The notes beneath the pieces are model-generated. The model ran no database searches. It saw nothing but the letters and a program-made list of their open reading frames with translations, and was not told where the DNA came from. Below are positions 22,323 to 34,887 of a DNA stretch of 64,000 nt, one piece after another. The position numbers were made by a program, and so were the translations under genes. This stretch comes from Candidatus Altimarinota bacterium (GTDB lineage Bacteria > Patescibacteriota > Gracilibacteria > BD1-5 > UBA6164), in the NCBI GenBank assembly GCA_943356435.1, contig CALREY010000004.1, positions 1 to 64,000 on the forward strand, given 5' to 3'. The number at the start of each line of letters is the position of its first letter. Positions within the stretch are counted from its first letter, which is position 1.

Positions 22323-24665
22323 TGGTTTTTTAATCGCAGTTTTTGATTCATCAACAGCTTTTTTTGGTATTCAATAATAATCAAGTAAATATTTAGCTAC
22401 ATCAGCAAATATGTGTCATGAAGTTTCTCAACCAAATGAACTAGTCCTAATTCTTTCCAATTTTACTATTATTACAAATTTTGGATCTTCTGATGGTCAA
22501 AATCATGCAAAAGTTCAGTTTGTTGATCATTGTCATGTTTCATATTTTCATTTATACGCTATTTGAGCAGTACCTGATTTACATGCTAAACTATATCATT
22601 CAACAGCACCATTTTTTGCAACTCAATTCACACATCAATCAGTCAACATTTCAGTAACTGCAATAGAAGTTGTTTCTTTTATTACTCTTCTTTCTTCTTC
22701 AGTCTTGTATTTTATGACTTTTCAATCAGGATATCTTATTTCTTCTATTATTTTTGGTTTTACATATATTCATCCATTTGCAATAACACTGTAAGCATTA
22801 GCTACTTGCAAAGGAGTAACACTTATTCATAATCAATAACTAGAAGTTAATAATTGTGCAGTTGACCATCTCTCCCATGGTCTAATCTTTGAGTTTACTT
22901 CTCATGATAAGTCTATTTTAGTCACATCTCAGAATCAAAAATCAGTAAAATATTGATGCATCAATACTCTTCACACTTTTTGAGCTATTCTTATCATTCA
23001 TACATTACAACTATAGTTCAATGCATTTCAGAAAGTATTATATCATAAACATTGTTTAGCTATATTTTTAATCGTATAGGTATCAATTTTTACTTGTCAT
23101 TCATCTAGATACATAGAATTTCTAGTTATTTCTCATGTATCCAATCAAGCTGCTACTGTAACAGCTTTCATAACTGAACCTGGTTCATAAAGAGAAGAAA
23201 TAGCATCATTTTTATAAACTTGAGCTCAATAATAATTTTTATATCTATATTTTACTAGACTTTTATCTCAAAGTTCAGTTCTTTCTGCTTCTCTTAAATA
23301 AATCTCCTTATTATTATAATAATACAATTTACCATTTGCATTATCCTCTACATATATTGGATATCATAATAAATCTATACTAGGATTTGGAAATTCACTA
23401 TACTTAACTTTTTCTAAATCATATACTTCTCAAAAATTATTCAGATTATAGCTAGGATAATTCGCCATAGATATTATATTTCCAGTTTTAGGATCCATAA
23501 CTATTATTGTTCATTTATTAGCTCTATATTTCTTTACTCAATCTTCTAATACTTGTTCTACTTTCTTTTGCACATTTCTATCTATTGTAGAAATAATATT
23601 TACTCATTCTCATAATAAATCATCTTTTTCTAGAGATATAGGATCTATTATTCTTCACATGATATCCTTTCTACTTACTATTTTTCAGTTATTTCATTTC
23701 AATATATCATCAAATTGTCACTCTATTCAATAATGTCATACTCATTCATTATCTACAAATCATATAACCTGAGCAGCTAATTCATTTTCTGGGTAATATC
23801 TATTTGGATTTGGAGTAAGTATGAAAAATTTATAAATAGATTTATCTATATCTAATATTCATTTAGAAATTGCTTCTTTTTCTTCATCTAAATAATTTTT
23901 CAAATATTCTGATACATAAATAGATACTTTGTTTATTACTGGTATATATCTCAGTTCTCTTTTTCTCATCATGAACTCCAATTCTGATTTGGTAAATCAT
24001 ACTATAGGAGCTAATTTTTCAGCTACTAATGAAATATTTTGTATTTCTAATGGATTAGCATATATATGATTTCCTGATGGATATATTCAGGCGATTCATA
24101 ATTCAACTACTTTTGAAATTTGTTCATTATCAAGTTCTTTATCTATAAATGCACTTGTTACATGTGTTTGATTAACTTTTTCTTTCATTTTATCTAGTAA
24201 AAGTTTTTTTACATAGGTTTCTGAATTTTCGAAATCCTCTATATCTAAAACTTTTAAAAAACTTGATAAGTTATTCTTACATTCTTTTTTTGATTTCAGA
24301 TAACATATTTGTTTATATACTACATCTTGTAGAAAAACTGCTAACTTATCCTTGTCTCATTCCATTTTTGGATCTATAGCTATATCATATAGATTTAATG
24401 ATGTACCTAAAATAGTTTCTCTTTCACCTGAAGAATATATATTTCATCTAGAAACTGGTACTACTACTTCTCAAATTTGTTGTTTATCAGCTAGATTTTT
24501 ATAAAATTCAAAATCAAAAACTGTATAACTAAACATTTTGATTACAATATACAAAAAACATAGTATAAAAAATGCGGCAATTATATGTATCTTGCTACAT
24601 TTATTTATAAAACTTCTGATAGTTCTATTATTTCTCAATTTATCTATAATAGATTGTCTTTTCAT
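22317..24665 (-). CDS. class B penicillin-binding protein (FtsI/PBP2-like transpeptidase)
   Basis: 782 residues. One membrane anchor near residues 26-48 (IHIIAAFFILCFLYIVIKMF) is followed by a long PBP dimerisation part and a transpeptidase domain. Its triad is SVMK (near residue 497, within EPGSVMKAVTVAAG), SCN (near 554) and KSGT (near 696). It cross-links peptidoglycan at the outer face of the membrane. At 782 residues it is longer than typical FtsI (about 580). It overlaps the upstream murL-like gene by one base (TAATG), so the two are translationally coupled. No FtsW/RodA partner is nearby. Confidence 0.92.
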
Positions 24666-26164
24666 TAACTATAATTTTTAAAAATTATGGATTTCAATAA
24701 TGTTGGTATTATATCATCATTGTAAATTGTAACAAGTTTTTTTTCAATATTTTCTATAGATTTCAAATCAAATTTCACTAAAACTTCTTTTTCAAATATT
24801 TGTAGTATAAGTGGTAGATTATTATTTGTATTTATACTTTTTTTTGTCCATCCTCATAGATTTTCTTCTTTTAAAAATGGTATATAATAATTATTTTTTA
24901 TTGTTAAATACATAGAATAAATCACTTCTTCAGCTTCACCTACACATTCAAATGGTTTTATACCAGAGATTCACAATAATTCTCTAAATAATTTTTCTAA
25001 ATCACTTCTTTCATACAAATCTTCACCAAATATATCTAGTACTTCAGATTTAGTTAAATATGGTCTCAAAATAGAAAATACAAAAGCACATTTAGGACAA
25101 GAATTACACCAATAATTTTGACTTCAATATATCAAACTCATTTTTCTTTCTCTGGCTTTTTGGTATGGTGATAATCCAGAGTTTTTATTTATCTTGAAAT
25201 TATTGTTACAGCTAGAAAAATTTCTGAAATATCTTTTTCAATATTTTACAAATAATTCTGCTATTTTTACTTCATAAAGTCATCTAAGCAATGAAAAATA
25301 ACTAGATTTTTTAGAAATATATTTAAATACATATTCTGAAAAGTCTTTTTCGAAATCTAGACTTTTAGAGTATTGATGATTTATATTTACTCATTCCCAA
25401 ATAGTATTTCAAAAACTTGCTGACTTCTCATTTGATAAAATTAAATAATCATAATTATACAAATAAGCTACAACTTGCATAGCAAATGCAATGATTCCAG
25501 TTATTGGAACATGTCAGTTATAATATCCTAATTTATTTAATTCAAATAATGTATCTGATAACTGTCTACTAACTGATAATATTTTATTTCCAGATATATC
25601 ACTGGTAAATTGTTTTAATTGGTCTATTTTTCAAAACACAAACAAATCAAAATTCATTCAAGCATTTTTCATCAACTCTATAGATACAATTGAGTCCTTA
25701 CCTCATCATATAGAAATAAGTGACTTTTTATTCTTTACAGAAACTGAATTAAATACTTCATTGTTTTCTACTATATAATTTTTTTTAGGTTTTTTTATTT
25801 TATTTATGAAATTAAATAATCATTTTGGTGATATTTGATTTGTATACAAAAATTCTCATAATCAGTTGGTATAAAATTTTTGCCAAAATTTGATTTGAAA
25901 TTCATCCAAATAACCTGATTCTATTATTAAATCTGATGTAGGAAATGCTTTGTAATAACTTATTCAAATAGCAATGTGCAAATGAAAAAGTAAATTCTCT
26001 AATATATTTTTATCAATATTATCAACTTGTTTAAACAATTCATTCCTGAAATCCAAAACTTCCTCAAAAAAAACTTCATCATCAAAACTATAATGAAATT
26101 TTGCTTGCAAATTTGAATAATCAAATTCAAATGATTTGAAATAAAACAGTGAAAAATTGTGCAT
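24665..26164 (-). CDS. murL: MurL-like UDP-MurNAc-L-Ala-L-Glu epimerase
   Basis: 499 residues. An N-terminal all-alpha/beta part, the SIGGGKDSIVSIE loop (near residue 150, PP-loop-like), NGHVPITGI, an ILSNEKSASFGNT segment and a CNSCPKC cluster near residue 350 with FECVGEAEE downstream match the MurL family as I recall it. In Xanthomonas, MurL epimerises the terminal L-Glu of UDP-MurNAc-L-Ala-L-Glu to D-Glu after a MurD2 has added L-Glu, replacing glutamate racemase. The one-base overlap with a peptidoglycan transpeptidase supports a cell-wall role. A PP-loop enzyme of another function is the alternative. Confidence 0.65.
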
Positions 26165-26371
26165 ATTCTTTATTTATTTTTTTATATAATTTTTTAATAT
26201 TTTTACTTGTTAGATATTATCTTTTTTATCATTTTTTTCAAATAAAATTTAAATGTTTTTTTATTTTAATATTTACTATACTTTTTTAAAAAAAATATTA
26301 TATTTAATTATGTTTAAAGTTAAGTTTTTTGTAGTTCTTTTATAATATTTTAATTTTGTAATTTAAAAATT

Positions 26372-26956
26372 ATGGAAAATAATAATACTTCATGAGATTT
26401 CTCAGAAAAAGTTGCAGACAAGGCAAATGAGTTTGTTCATAAATATTACAAAGAAACATATGTAGATAAATTTTTATCTTTAGAAATAGTCCAATCTACT
26501 TTTAAAAACGACATATTTATTAGTGTAAATCTATGGTTTGAAAAAAATATAAAAATAATAACTCAAATCATTTGATGGATATCATTAATTTGTTGAATTA
26601 TTTTGATATTATCACCTCTTCAAATGTTACTATTATTTTTAGGATTATTCGCTCCAGGTATGTTTATCTTCACACTATTAAGTGTAGTAATGTGATTTAT
26701 CGTAGCAATAATTACATTTATAAATGGAATATGATTAATTAAAATGAAGAAATGGTTACCTTTTATGACTATTGTTTATTTTTTTGTAGCTAATTGATTA
26801 AACATAATTACAAATTTATTCTTTCCGAATTTATGATATTTTACTAATTATGGATGAGCTATGTTTTCTATGATTATATGATTAGTTATATCTATTTCTA
26901 TATCATTTTTGTGCACTTGTTTGATAGTAAAAAACAAGGATAAATTTAATAATTAA
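26372..26956 (+). CDS. four-helix integral membrane protein
   Basis: 194 residues: a charged cytosolic N-terminus of about 65 residues with amphipathic helices, then four hydrophobic segments (WISLICGIILIL through FLCTCLIV). UGA supplies most glycines within the helices. I do not recognise a family. TATAAT at 26341-26346 gives a likely -10 box. It is divergent from the murL-like gene. Confidence 0.65.
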
Positions 26957-27057
26957 AATAAATTTGATATATTAAAATTATTTTATATAATCACTCTACA
27001 TTTACTGGTGTATTTTTCTGGTTTATGTAAAATATTTTAATTTATAAAAATACTATT

Positions 27058-27327
27058 ATGGCTGTTACTAAAGAACAAAAAGCTAAACTTGTAGAAGATT
27101 TTGGTGGTAAAAAAGGTAATTCTGGATCTACTGAAGTACAAATCGCAATTTTAACTGCAGAAATTGAAAATTTAAAAGACCACTTATTAGAACACAAAAA
27201 TGATAATCATTCTAGAAGATGAATATTAATTATGGTTGCAAAAAGAAGAAAACTACTTACTTACTTAAAAAGTAAAGATGTAGAAAAATATAATGAAATC
27301 TTAGAAAAATTAAGTTTAAGAAAATAA
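27058..27327 (+). CDS. rpsO: 30S ribosomal protein S15
   Basis: 89 residues, the normal length. EFGGKKGNSGSTEVQIAILT-like N-terminus (read here as DFGGKKGNSGSTEVQIAILT), HNDNHSRRGILIMVAKRRKL and the LLTYLKSKDVEKY helix are diagnostic. It binds 16S rRNA near the platform. The universally conserved Gly of SRRG is a UGA codon, direct support for UGA as Gly; the other four glycines are GGN. It is monocistronic with its own terminator. Confidence 0.97.
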
Positions 27328-27330
27328 TTA

Positions 27331-27359
27331 AAAAAGCTCAAATATTTGAGCTTTTTTTT
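27331..27359. terminator. rpsO terminator
   Basis: AAAAAGCTCAAA and TTTGAGCTTTTT with a long T run, between the convergent rpsO and rel genes. Confidence 0.9.
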
Positions 27360-27385
27360 GTTAATAAATTTTATATAAAATAAAA

Positions 27386-29611
27386 TTACTTATATTGATT
27401 AGATTTTTCTATTTTTCATACTAATGATGAGAATAGTAAATCTTTAAATTTCATTTTCAATCTTTCTACAAATCTATCTATCAATAAATAATCATAGTCT
27501 AAAATCTTTAATTTCAATATCACTTTTGTCTTAGTTGCTCATATTTTCGAAGTATTAATAGCATCTACATCTATTCACATAGAAAATATAATATCACTTA
27601 ATTCTTTTAATATTCAAATTTGATTTTTGAAAATCAAATCTACTTCTACTATTATTGATTCTTCCTCTGTTCATTTTATATGTGCAGATAATAATCTCTC
27701 CTTATTTACTTCCTTTAATATTTCACAATTTCTATTATGAATTGTTATTATTCATTTCGAATTAATATGTGCTACAATTTCATTATTCAATCTTTTTTTA
27801 CAACAATTTCATAATTTATAAGGTAAATTTTCTTCTCATCATATTACTAATTGAGTTTTACCTGACTCTATTAGTCATTTTTGTTCTTCTATGAGTACAT
27901 TATTTCCATCTTGTTCCTTTTTTTCTGGTTGTATTTTTTTTGTTTTGAGAATTTTCTTCATTATAGCAGCTGGATTTACACTGAAATTTCAGATTTGTTC
28001 CAATAGACTATATCTATCTTCTTTTGAATAAATTACACCATCTACATTTTTCAAAAACAATAATTCTTTATCCAGTGTTTCTAGTCATGCTTTTTCTAAA
28101 TACTTGTTTAGCATATCTTTTCATCTCTCTCTATGTAATTCCCTATCTTCTTTTTTTAAATAATTCTTTATTCTATTTTTTGCTTTAACTGTTTTTACAA
28201 ATCATATCCAAAAAGGATTTGGTTTTTTGTTCTTATCTACTACTATCTCGACAACATCTCAATTATGTAATTCTTTATCTAGCGGATAAACTCAATTATT
28301 TACTTTTGCTACACTTATATGGTCTCATAAATCACTATGTACATAATATGCAAAATCAATAGGAGTAGATCAAGATGGTAGATTTATGAAATCTCATTTA
28401 GGAGTAAATACAAATATTCTATCTTTGAATACATCTAGTTTCAATGAACCTACAAATTCACTATCTCATATATTATTTACTAATTCCTTTAATTCATTTA
28501 CCCAATCTATCTCTGTAGCTAGAGTACTTCATTTTTCTTTGTACTCGAAATGTGCAGCAATTCAGATATCTGAATATTCCTTCATCTCAAAAGTCTTTAT
28601 TTGTATTTCTGTTGGTTGTTGTCTGTGAGACCTAAACAATCACATTACATTTGTATGTAGGCTTTTATATCAGTTTGGCTTTGGTAATGCTATATAATCT
28701 TTGAATCTCTTTGGTAATGGAGTCAGAGAACTATGTATTATTCATAAAGCTCTATAACAATCTGATTCAGTCTCAACCATCACTCTGATACCAAATAAAT
28801 CATACAATTCATTTGCATGTTCTAGTCATTTTTTTACTAATTTTTTATGAATTGAATATATAGATTTTACCCTGAAATCAATTTCATACTTTTCTATTTT
28901 TCATTCAAATAATTTATCTATTTCTTTTTTAGCATTTTTTGTAAATAGTTTTATTTCAGCTTCTAAATCCTTTAATTCTTTACTAAGTTTTTTATAATTT
29001 TCAGGTTCTAGAATTTTAAAGCACTCTTCATCTAGCTCATTTTTCATATGATACAATCATAATCTATCAGCTATAGGAGCATATATATTAAGTGTTTCTA
29101 ATGCTATTTTTTCTCTTTTTTCTATCTTTGGATGATGTTTCAATGTCTTCATATTATGAAGTCTATCTGAAAGTTTTATAAATATTACTCTCAAATCATC
29201 TGCCATAGCAATAATCATCTTTCTCAGACTTCAAATATCTCTTTGTTCTCATTTATATTTTACTTTTGATAGCTTTTCCATTCAAATACACAATGTAGCT
29301 ACTTGTTGTCAAAACTCTTTTTTTATATCCTCTTCAGTTTTAATAGTATCCTCGATTACATCATGCAAAAAACATGCCTGAATCGTAAATAAATCAGGTT
29401 TCAAGCTCAAAAGAATCTCTGTTGCTTCAACCGGGTGAATTATATAAGGATCTCATGATAATCTATCCTGTCATTCATGAGCATCTCTAGCATATTCATA
29501 AGCTTTAAATATCTCTTTTCTAATATATTCTATATTTAAATTACCCATGTATTTTGCAACATTTGTAACTATTTTTTCTACTTTTCTATCTATGTTTAAA
29601 TATTTGTCCAT
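27386..29611 (-). CDS. rel: bifunctional (p)ppGpp synthetase/hydrolase, RelA/SpoT family
   Basis: 741 residues, full length. The HD hydrolase domain has FLHDVIEDT and [10 protein letters not shown]. The synthetase domain has [25 protein letters not shown] and [15 protein letters not shown] domain (VFTPKGDFINLPSGSTPIDF) and a C-terminal ACT-like regulatory domain follow. The hydrolase HD box appears intact, so it can both make and degrade the alarmone. Many core glycines are UGA. It is monocistronic and convergent with rpsO. Confidence 0.95.
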
Positions 29612-29738
29612 AATTTTTATATTAAAACTTAAACAATTACGAATATTGTATCATATATAAGTTTTTTGTAAATATTTTCTTTACATAAAATTAAAAAAGA
29701 ATAAAATAAAAGTAATTTATATTTAATAAATACAAACT

Positions 29739-30566
29739 ATGCATAAAACAGCAAATAAAAAAACTTTGGTACAAGCGTTTACATTAGTAGAATTATTAGT
29801 TGTTATTACTATTCTTGCTATTATATCAGTTGTAGCATATCAAAATTTTGGTTGAGCAGTAGATAAAGCTGTTTGAGGTAGAAAGATTTCAGATGTTTCT
29901 ACTATAGAAACTTCACTACAACAATACAAAGTAGATAATAATTATTATCCTGCTGTAGATTTAAACTCTACATCTAATATGTGGTGATATAATACCTGAA
30001 CTACTGCTACTCAATCTAATACAGTTGATGTTCAATTAAGTTGAGCTGAAATACAAACTGTTAATACAGCTAATGGAGGATGAAAAGTAATGAATAAAGA
30101 CAATACTCAACAAATATGAGCTAAATGAACTATTTCTCAAACTACTTTAGGTAAAAAATATTTAACAAAAGATTTATATGATCCTGAAATAGGTGATTTA
30201 AAAGAAATATCAACAAGTAACAAACTTATAGATAAATGACTTGGAAGATATGTATATTCTGTTTATAAAAAACCTACATGAGCAAGCTGGTTAGCTGAAA
30301 ATAAAACTGGTACATATTATAACATTGCATATACAGTAAAAAAGGAATGAAGTGATACACTTGTTACAAAAATTGTTTGAGACTTTGATAGTGAATCATG
30401 CTTCGAAAACGCTACTAATTGTCCTAATACTCTAATATGATCAGGTTCTTGAGTTTTAGTTGATTGACAAGAACAATGAAAAGAAGCTAATTGAACTGCA
30501 ATAGCTAATTTTGGTTCAACTCAAGCAAACCAATGAATACCTTATCCTGTTTCTGATTTTGAATAA
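29739..30566 (+). CDS. type IV pilin-like protein
   Basis: 275 residues. MHKTANKKTLVQAFTLVELL contains the prepilin motif, but the residue before F is Ala instead of Gly (QA|FTLVE), still accepted in some pseudopilins. A 20-residue assembly helix is followed by a globular head with VSTIETSLQQYKVDNNYYPA, typical of major pilins and type II pseudopilins. It is not part of the adhesin paralog group. It lies downstream of a divergent rel gene and has its own terminator. Confidence 0.85.
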
Positions 30567-30575
30567 TTTAAATTT

Positions 30576-30602
30576 AAGAGATGTATATTACATCTCTTTT
30601 TG
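30576..30602 (+). terminator. pilin terminator
   Basis: AAGAGATGTA and TACATCTCTT around TAT, then T residues. Confidence 0.85.
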
Positions 30603-30684
30603 TATACATTTTTTAAATTAAAAATTGTATTTTAAAAAAAAATAATAAAATATAGCTAAAATATAAATATTACTAAATTAAAAA

Positions 30685-31467
30685 ATGCAATATATTGAGA
30701 ATATATTAACTATTTTTACTAGCTCCTTATTAGAAACAATTCTGATAAACGGAACTATAGTTTTTTTTGCATATTATATAGTATGGAAGAAATTAAAACC
30801 CAAAATATGAAGTCATCGTATTTCTAAAGTAGATAGAGTAAATGATAAACAAATAAGTAGAGAAATGAAAAGTGCTATAACTACAGTAATAGCATTTACA
30901 GTTTTTAATTGTATTGTTTATTATCTAGCTAGTATGTGATATACTAAGATTTATACAAATATTTGAGATTATAGTGTTTATATGACTATATTTGTATTAG
31001 TATTATTAGTATTTATAGATGATACTTGGTTTTATTGGTATCACAGATTGTTACATACAAAAAAATGATTTCGTTATGTTCACTTTGTACATCATAAGAG
31101 TTTTGATGTAAATCCTCTTACTTCTCTATCTTTTCATATAGTAGAACCATTTTTCTTGTTTTTTTGGATTATTCCAGTTTCTATGATAATACCTATATAT
31201 GCTCCATTATTAATTATTTTTCAGATTATCAGTATTCTAAATAATGTAAAATCTCATTTATGATATGAATTTTATTCAAAATGATTTAATAAAAGTATAT
31301 TTAAATTTGTATCTACAAGTACACATCACAATATGCATCATAGTAAAATAAATTGAAATTATGGATGATATTTCCGTATCTGGGATAAATTATTAAAAAC
31401 AGAATTTCCAGATTATGAACTAGTATATGATAATATTCAGGAAAATATAAATATAATTAAAATATAA
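30685..31467 (+). CDS. sterol desaturase/fatty acid hydroxylase family membrane protein
   Basis: 260 residues with four or so membrane helices. The three His boxes that bind the di-iron centre are visible: HRLLH, HFVHH and HHNMHH. The family hydroxylates or desaturates lipids at the membrane face. The substrate is unknown; Patescibacteria usually take lipids from elsewhere, so it may modify acquired lipids (inference). It is followed 14 bases later by a DUF4395 gene, likely co-transcribed. Confidence 0.85.
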
Positions 31468-31481
31468 TTAAAATACAAAAT

Positions 31482-32102
31482 ATGTACTGATATAAAATAA
31501 ATAATTTATCAAAAGAAAATGATAAATATTGATTTCTAGATGAAAAAGAAATTAGAATTGCTACTTGAATTTCATTAATTTTAGCTATAACTGCATTTTT
31601 TTTAGTAATTCTTAAAGCTGAATTCATAATTGCATTATATTTTATTTCAATTATTTGGCTGGATTTCTTTTTGAAAGTAGTTTTTTCTCCTAAACTATGA
31701 ATATTTACATGAATAGTAAAATTATTTAGGAAAAATGCAAAAGCAAATCGGATTTGAGCGATTCAAAAAAGATTCGCATGGAGTATATGATTATTATTAT
31801 CTACACTAGTAGTATTTTGTTTAATGGTTTTAGGTTGATTATTAGATGTAAATAATGAACAAATTATTCTATTAAAAAATACTATTGCTGACAATTTGAT
31901 AAATGATAGTTTATTTGTTGTACCAATAGTTCCTCCTATTATTGCATGTATTTTATGTATTATATTTATGTGGTTGGAAACTGTTTTATGATATTGTGTG
32001 TGATGTAAAATTTATCAAAAACTAGTAAAAAAATGATTCGTAAAAAAATATGAAAATCAAAATTGTGTAAACTGAGCATGTGAAATTGAAAGTACTAAAT
32101 AA
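31482..32102 (+). CDS. DUF4395-like integral membrane protein
   Basis: 206 residues. Two pairs of membrane helices separated by KANRIGAIQKRFAWSIG and a Cys pair (GYCVGCKIY) after the last helix match the DUF4395 pattern, whose function is not established. The tail ends QNCVNGACEIES, with one further Cys pair that could be redox-active or bind metal. It is coupled to the hydroxylase gene by a 14-base gap. Confidence 0.7.
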
Positions 32103-32115
32103 TTCAATTCTATGC

Positions 32116-32152
32116 AAAAAATAGATATTTTTAAAAATATCTATTTTTTTTT
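32116..32152. terminator. convergent terminator
   Basis: AAAATAGATATTTTT and AAAAATATCTATTTT with T run, between the DUF4395 gene and the convergent methyltransferase gene. Confidence 0.75.
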
Positions 32153-32794
32153 GATTATACTTATGAAATTCTTTTTATTTTCAAATTCCCTATTTTCTAT
32201 TATTTCGAAATCATTTTGTTTGAATAAATATTCTAATTCTGTCAAACTAAAACAGTGATAATATCTATGACTTGTTCATATTTTTATATCATAATCTGTG
32301 CTTCAATATTCATTTTTACTTCAATTTATTATTGAGTTATGATATTTTTCTTCATTTAAATCGCTATTTAGAGACCAATTTGTAAGCAAAACTATTCATC
32401 AATCATCTAATAAATCATAGACTTGTTTCAAAACTTTCAATCTATCATCAATATTATTTAGGTGATGGAAAGAAGCAATAAAAAATATAACATTATACTT
32501 ATTATGTAAAGTATTTAAATCTAGCATATTTAATTCTAGGAAATTATTTTCACTATGCATTTTTTTAGCTTCTTCTAATAATCATATTGATAAATCTACA
32601 CCTAAATAATCAGCTATATCCAATCAATGCTTTTTTAGTTCTCATAATAATCTAGCATTTCCACATCATACATCAAGTATTTTCAAATCTTTTTTTCAAG
32701 ACAAAAAAGAAATAAAGTATTCTATCTCCTCCCAACTCATATTTTTTCTAGAATTAGAAAAAGTTTTTGCAAAATCATTGTAATCTACTGTCAT
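32141..32794 (-). CDS. class I SAM-dependent methyltransferase
   Basis: 217 residues. Motif I ILDVGCGNARLLGEL (SAM binding), LGVDLS (acidic residue for the ribose), IFFIASFHHL (motif IV region) and LLDDGGIVLLTNW show a type 11-like methyltransferase. The GCGNARLL spelling and the N-terminal YNDFAKTFSNSRKNMSW resemble small-molecule or tRNA-wobble (Trm9-like) methyltransferases, but the substrate cannot be read. Its stop codon lies in the terminator stem. Confidence 0.85.
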
Positions 32795-32800
32795 AATCTT

Positions 32801-32828
32801 TTGACAAAAATTTAAATATTAATATATT
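32801..32828 (+). promoter_or_regulatory. promoter of candidate ncRNA
   Basis: Perfect TTGACA (32801-32806), a 16-base spacer and TATATT (32823-32828) on the plus strand, with no reading frame downstream. Confidence 0.55.
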
Positions 32829-32834
32829 AGTGGC

Positions 32835-32971
32835 ACTTTCTAGCTATTACACGCATCTTTACAGACCTCAACATGTAGATAAATCTCCAAAAGAGTAAAA
32901 ATCAGTATTGTTAATTCAATATTTTAGTCTAAAAAGTAAATTACAAAGACAGGTAACCCCTGTCTTTTTTT
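32835..32971 (+). ncRNA. candidate small non-coding RNA
   Basis: About 136 bases lie between a plus-strand promoter and a strong terminator, with no credible ORF. The 5' half (GGCACTTTCTAGC through TAAATCTCC) is clearly richer in GC than surrounding spacers and can fold into a hairpin, both typical of structured RNA. On the opposite strand a short stretch (GAGGTCTGTAAAGATGC) weakly resembles the SRP RNA apical loop, but the promoter and terminator point to the plus strand. Class not identified. Confidence 0.45.
32945..32971 (+). terminator. terminator at the end of the candidate ncRNA
   Basis: AAAGACAGG and CCTGTCTTT with loop TAACC and seven T residues. It also lies just past the argS stop codon on the minus strand. 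Confidence 0.85.
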
Positions 32972-32972
32972 A

Positions 32973-34736
32973 CTACATTTTTTCTGGCATATTTATACCT
33001 AGTAATTTGAAACTATCTTTTAATACTAGTGAAAATAACTCAACTAACTGTAATCTGATTTGTTTTTTACTTTCATCAGCTTCACTCAATATATGTACAG
33101 AATTATAAAAACTATTAAAAGCTTTAGTTAATTCATAAGCAAAACTACACAAATGATGTGGCATATTAGTTTTCGCTGTTTTTTCTAATACTTCATCATA
33201 ACTATTAATTAATTTTATCAATTCTATTTCTTCTGGAAATTCGAATCAAGCATCAGTGTGAACACATAGGTTCACACCTACATTTTTTTCTAATATTCTA
33301 ATTGCTCTAACATATGCGTATTGAATGTATGGTCCTGAATTTCATTCAAAAGTCATGAATTCATCCCAGTCAAATACGACATCTGTATCTCTAGATTTTT
33401 TCAGATAACCGTATTTAATTGCTCCTATTCCTATAATTTTTGATAATTCATCTAGTTCTGATCACTGTATATCATCTCTCTTTTCAAGTATAATATTTTT
33501 AGCTCTTAGTTCAGCTTCATCTAGTAGTGCATCTAGTTTTATAATTCTTCATTCTCTTGTACTCATTGCTCAATCTTTCAAACTGATAAATCAATTATAA
33601 GCATGAAATAATTCTACTTTTTCTCAATTATGTTTTTCTATCCATCAAGCCATATTTGCTATTTCAAATGCTTGTTTTAAATGTAATTGTTGCCTAACAT
33701 CTACAAAATATATTATTTTATCCAAATCCCAATTTATAGTTCTATACTTTATAGCACATAAATCTGAAGTAAAATATAGATTTGTTCAATCTCTCTTCTG
33801 TAAAATACAAGACGGAAGTTTTGTATTATCTGGAAAAATTACTCATACTGATCAATCTTCATTTTTTATTGCTATATTTTTATCAATCAATTCTGCTACT
33901 ATACTATCCATATTATATTTTAAATCAGGATAATTTTGAATTTTTGGAATATTTAATCATTCATAAAAGCTTTCTCATATATCATAATCAGGCTGAATAT
34001 TCAACCTATTTAATTGTTTATTCATAGATTTTATACTTTCTTTTGTGAATTTTTCCCATAGTTCTATTGATTCTATGTTTCATTTAGAAAGCATTTTAAA
34101 TTCTTCCCTAAATTTTTCTTCCAATTCAGGTTCTGTTTCAACATTTTTTGTAATTTTTACATATAAATCAAACAAATGATCAACTGCATTTTCTTTTAAT
34201 TTAGTTTCGTCTCAATACAATTTATATGCTGTAATTAATTTTCAAAATATAATACCCCAATCTCAAATATGACTATCTGAAATCACATCATATCATAATT
34301 TTCTATATATATTTATTATAACTTGTCATTGGTTTGGAGTACACATATGACCAATATGTAATGGTTTTCATACATTAGTTCAAATATAATCTACTACTAT
34401 AGTTTTACTAATTTTATTTCTTACTCAAATCAAATATTGTTTATTTTTATAAAGCCTATTAAATAATTCTGCATAGTTCCCTTTTGATACTTTTATATTT
34501 AAATATGGACCTGCTGAACTAACTGATTCTATTAAATCTATTTCAGAAAATAATCATCCTAATTCTGTTGCTATCATATCTGGACTTTTCTTTAACTCCC
34601 TAGACAAAACAAAACACCCAAATGCAAAATCTCAGAATTCTTTTTTTGGTGGTATTTCTAGTTTGATATCACTTAACTCTATATCATAATTTGTTTTAAT
34701 AATATCTTTTATTATTTGTTTTAATTTATCTTCCAT
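32973..34736 (-). CDS. argS: arginyl-tRNA synthetase
   Basis: 587 residues. An Arg-S N-terminal domain (EFGDFAFGCFVLSRELKKSP), GKPLHIGHMCT (HIGH), SDSHIGDWGIIFGKLI, GAMSTREG (the degenerate KMSKS of ArgRS) and a DALR anticodon-binding domain (MPHHLCSFAYELTKAFNSFY) are in the right order. It charges tRNA-Arg in the cytosol and, as in the family, probably needs the tRNA to activate arginine. It carries no palindromic insertion, unlike cysS. It is monocistronic. Confidence 0.96.
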
Positions 34737-34887
34737 TTGTATTTATATAATTATCAACTATTTTTTTTATTATAACTAAAAAAATACAAAAATAAATATT
34801 TTTTATATAATTGACTTTTTATATATTTTATTAATATATAAGTATACAAAAAATAAATATTTTATATAAGTTAAGTTATACATTTTA

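Noticed and set aside
32820-32930. SRP RNA on the minus strand
   Set aside because: Similarity to the SRP apical loop is limited to about 17 bases with mismatches, and promoter and terminator support the opposite strand; kept only as a check.
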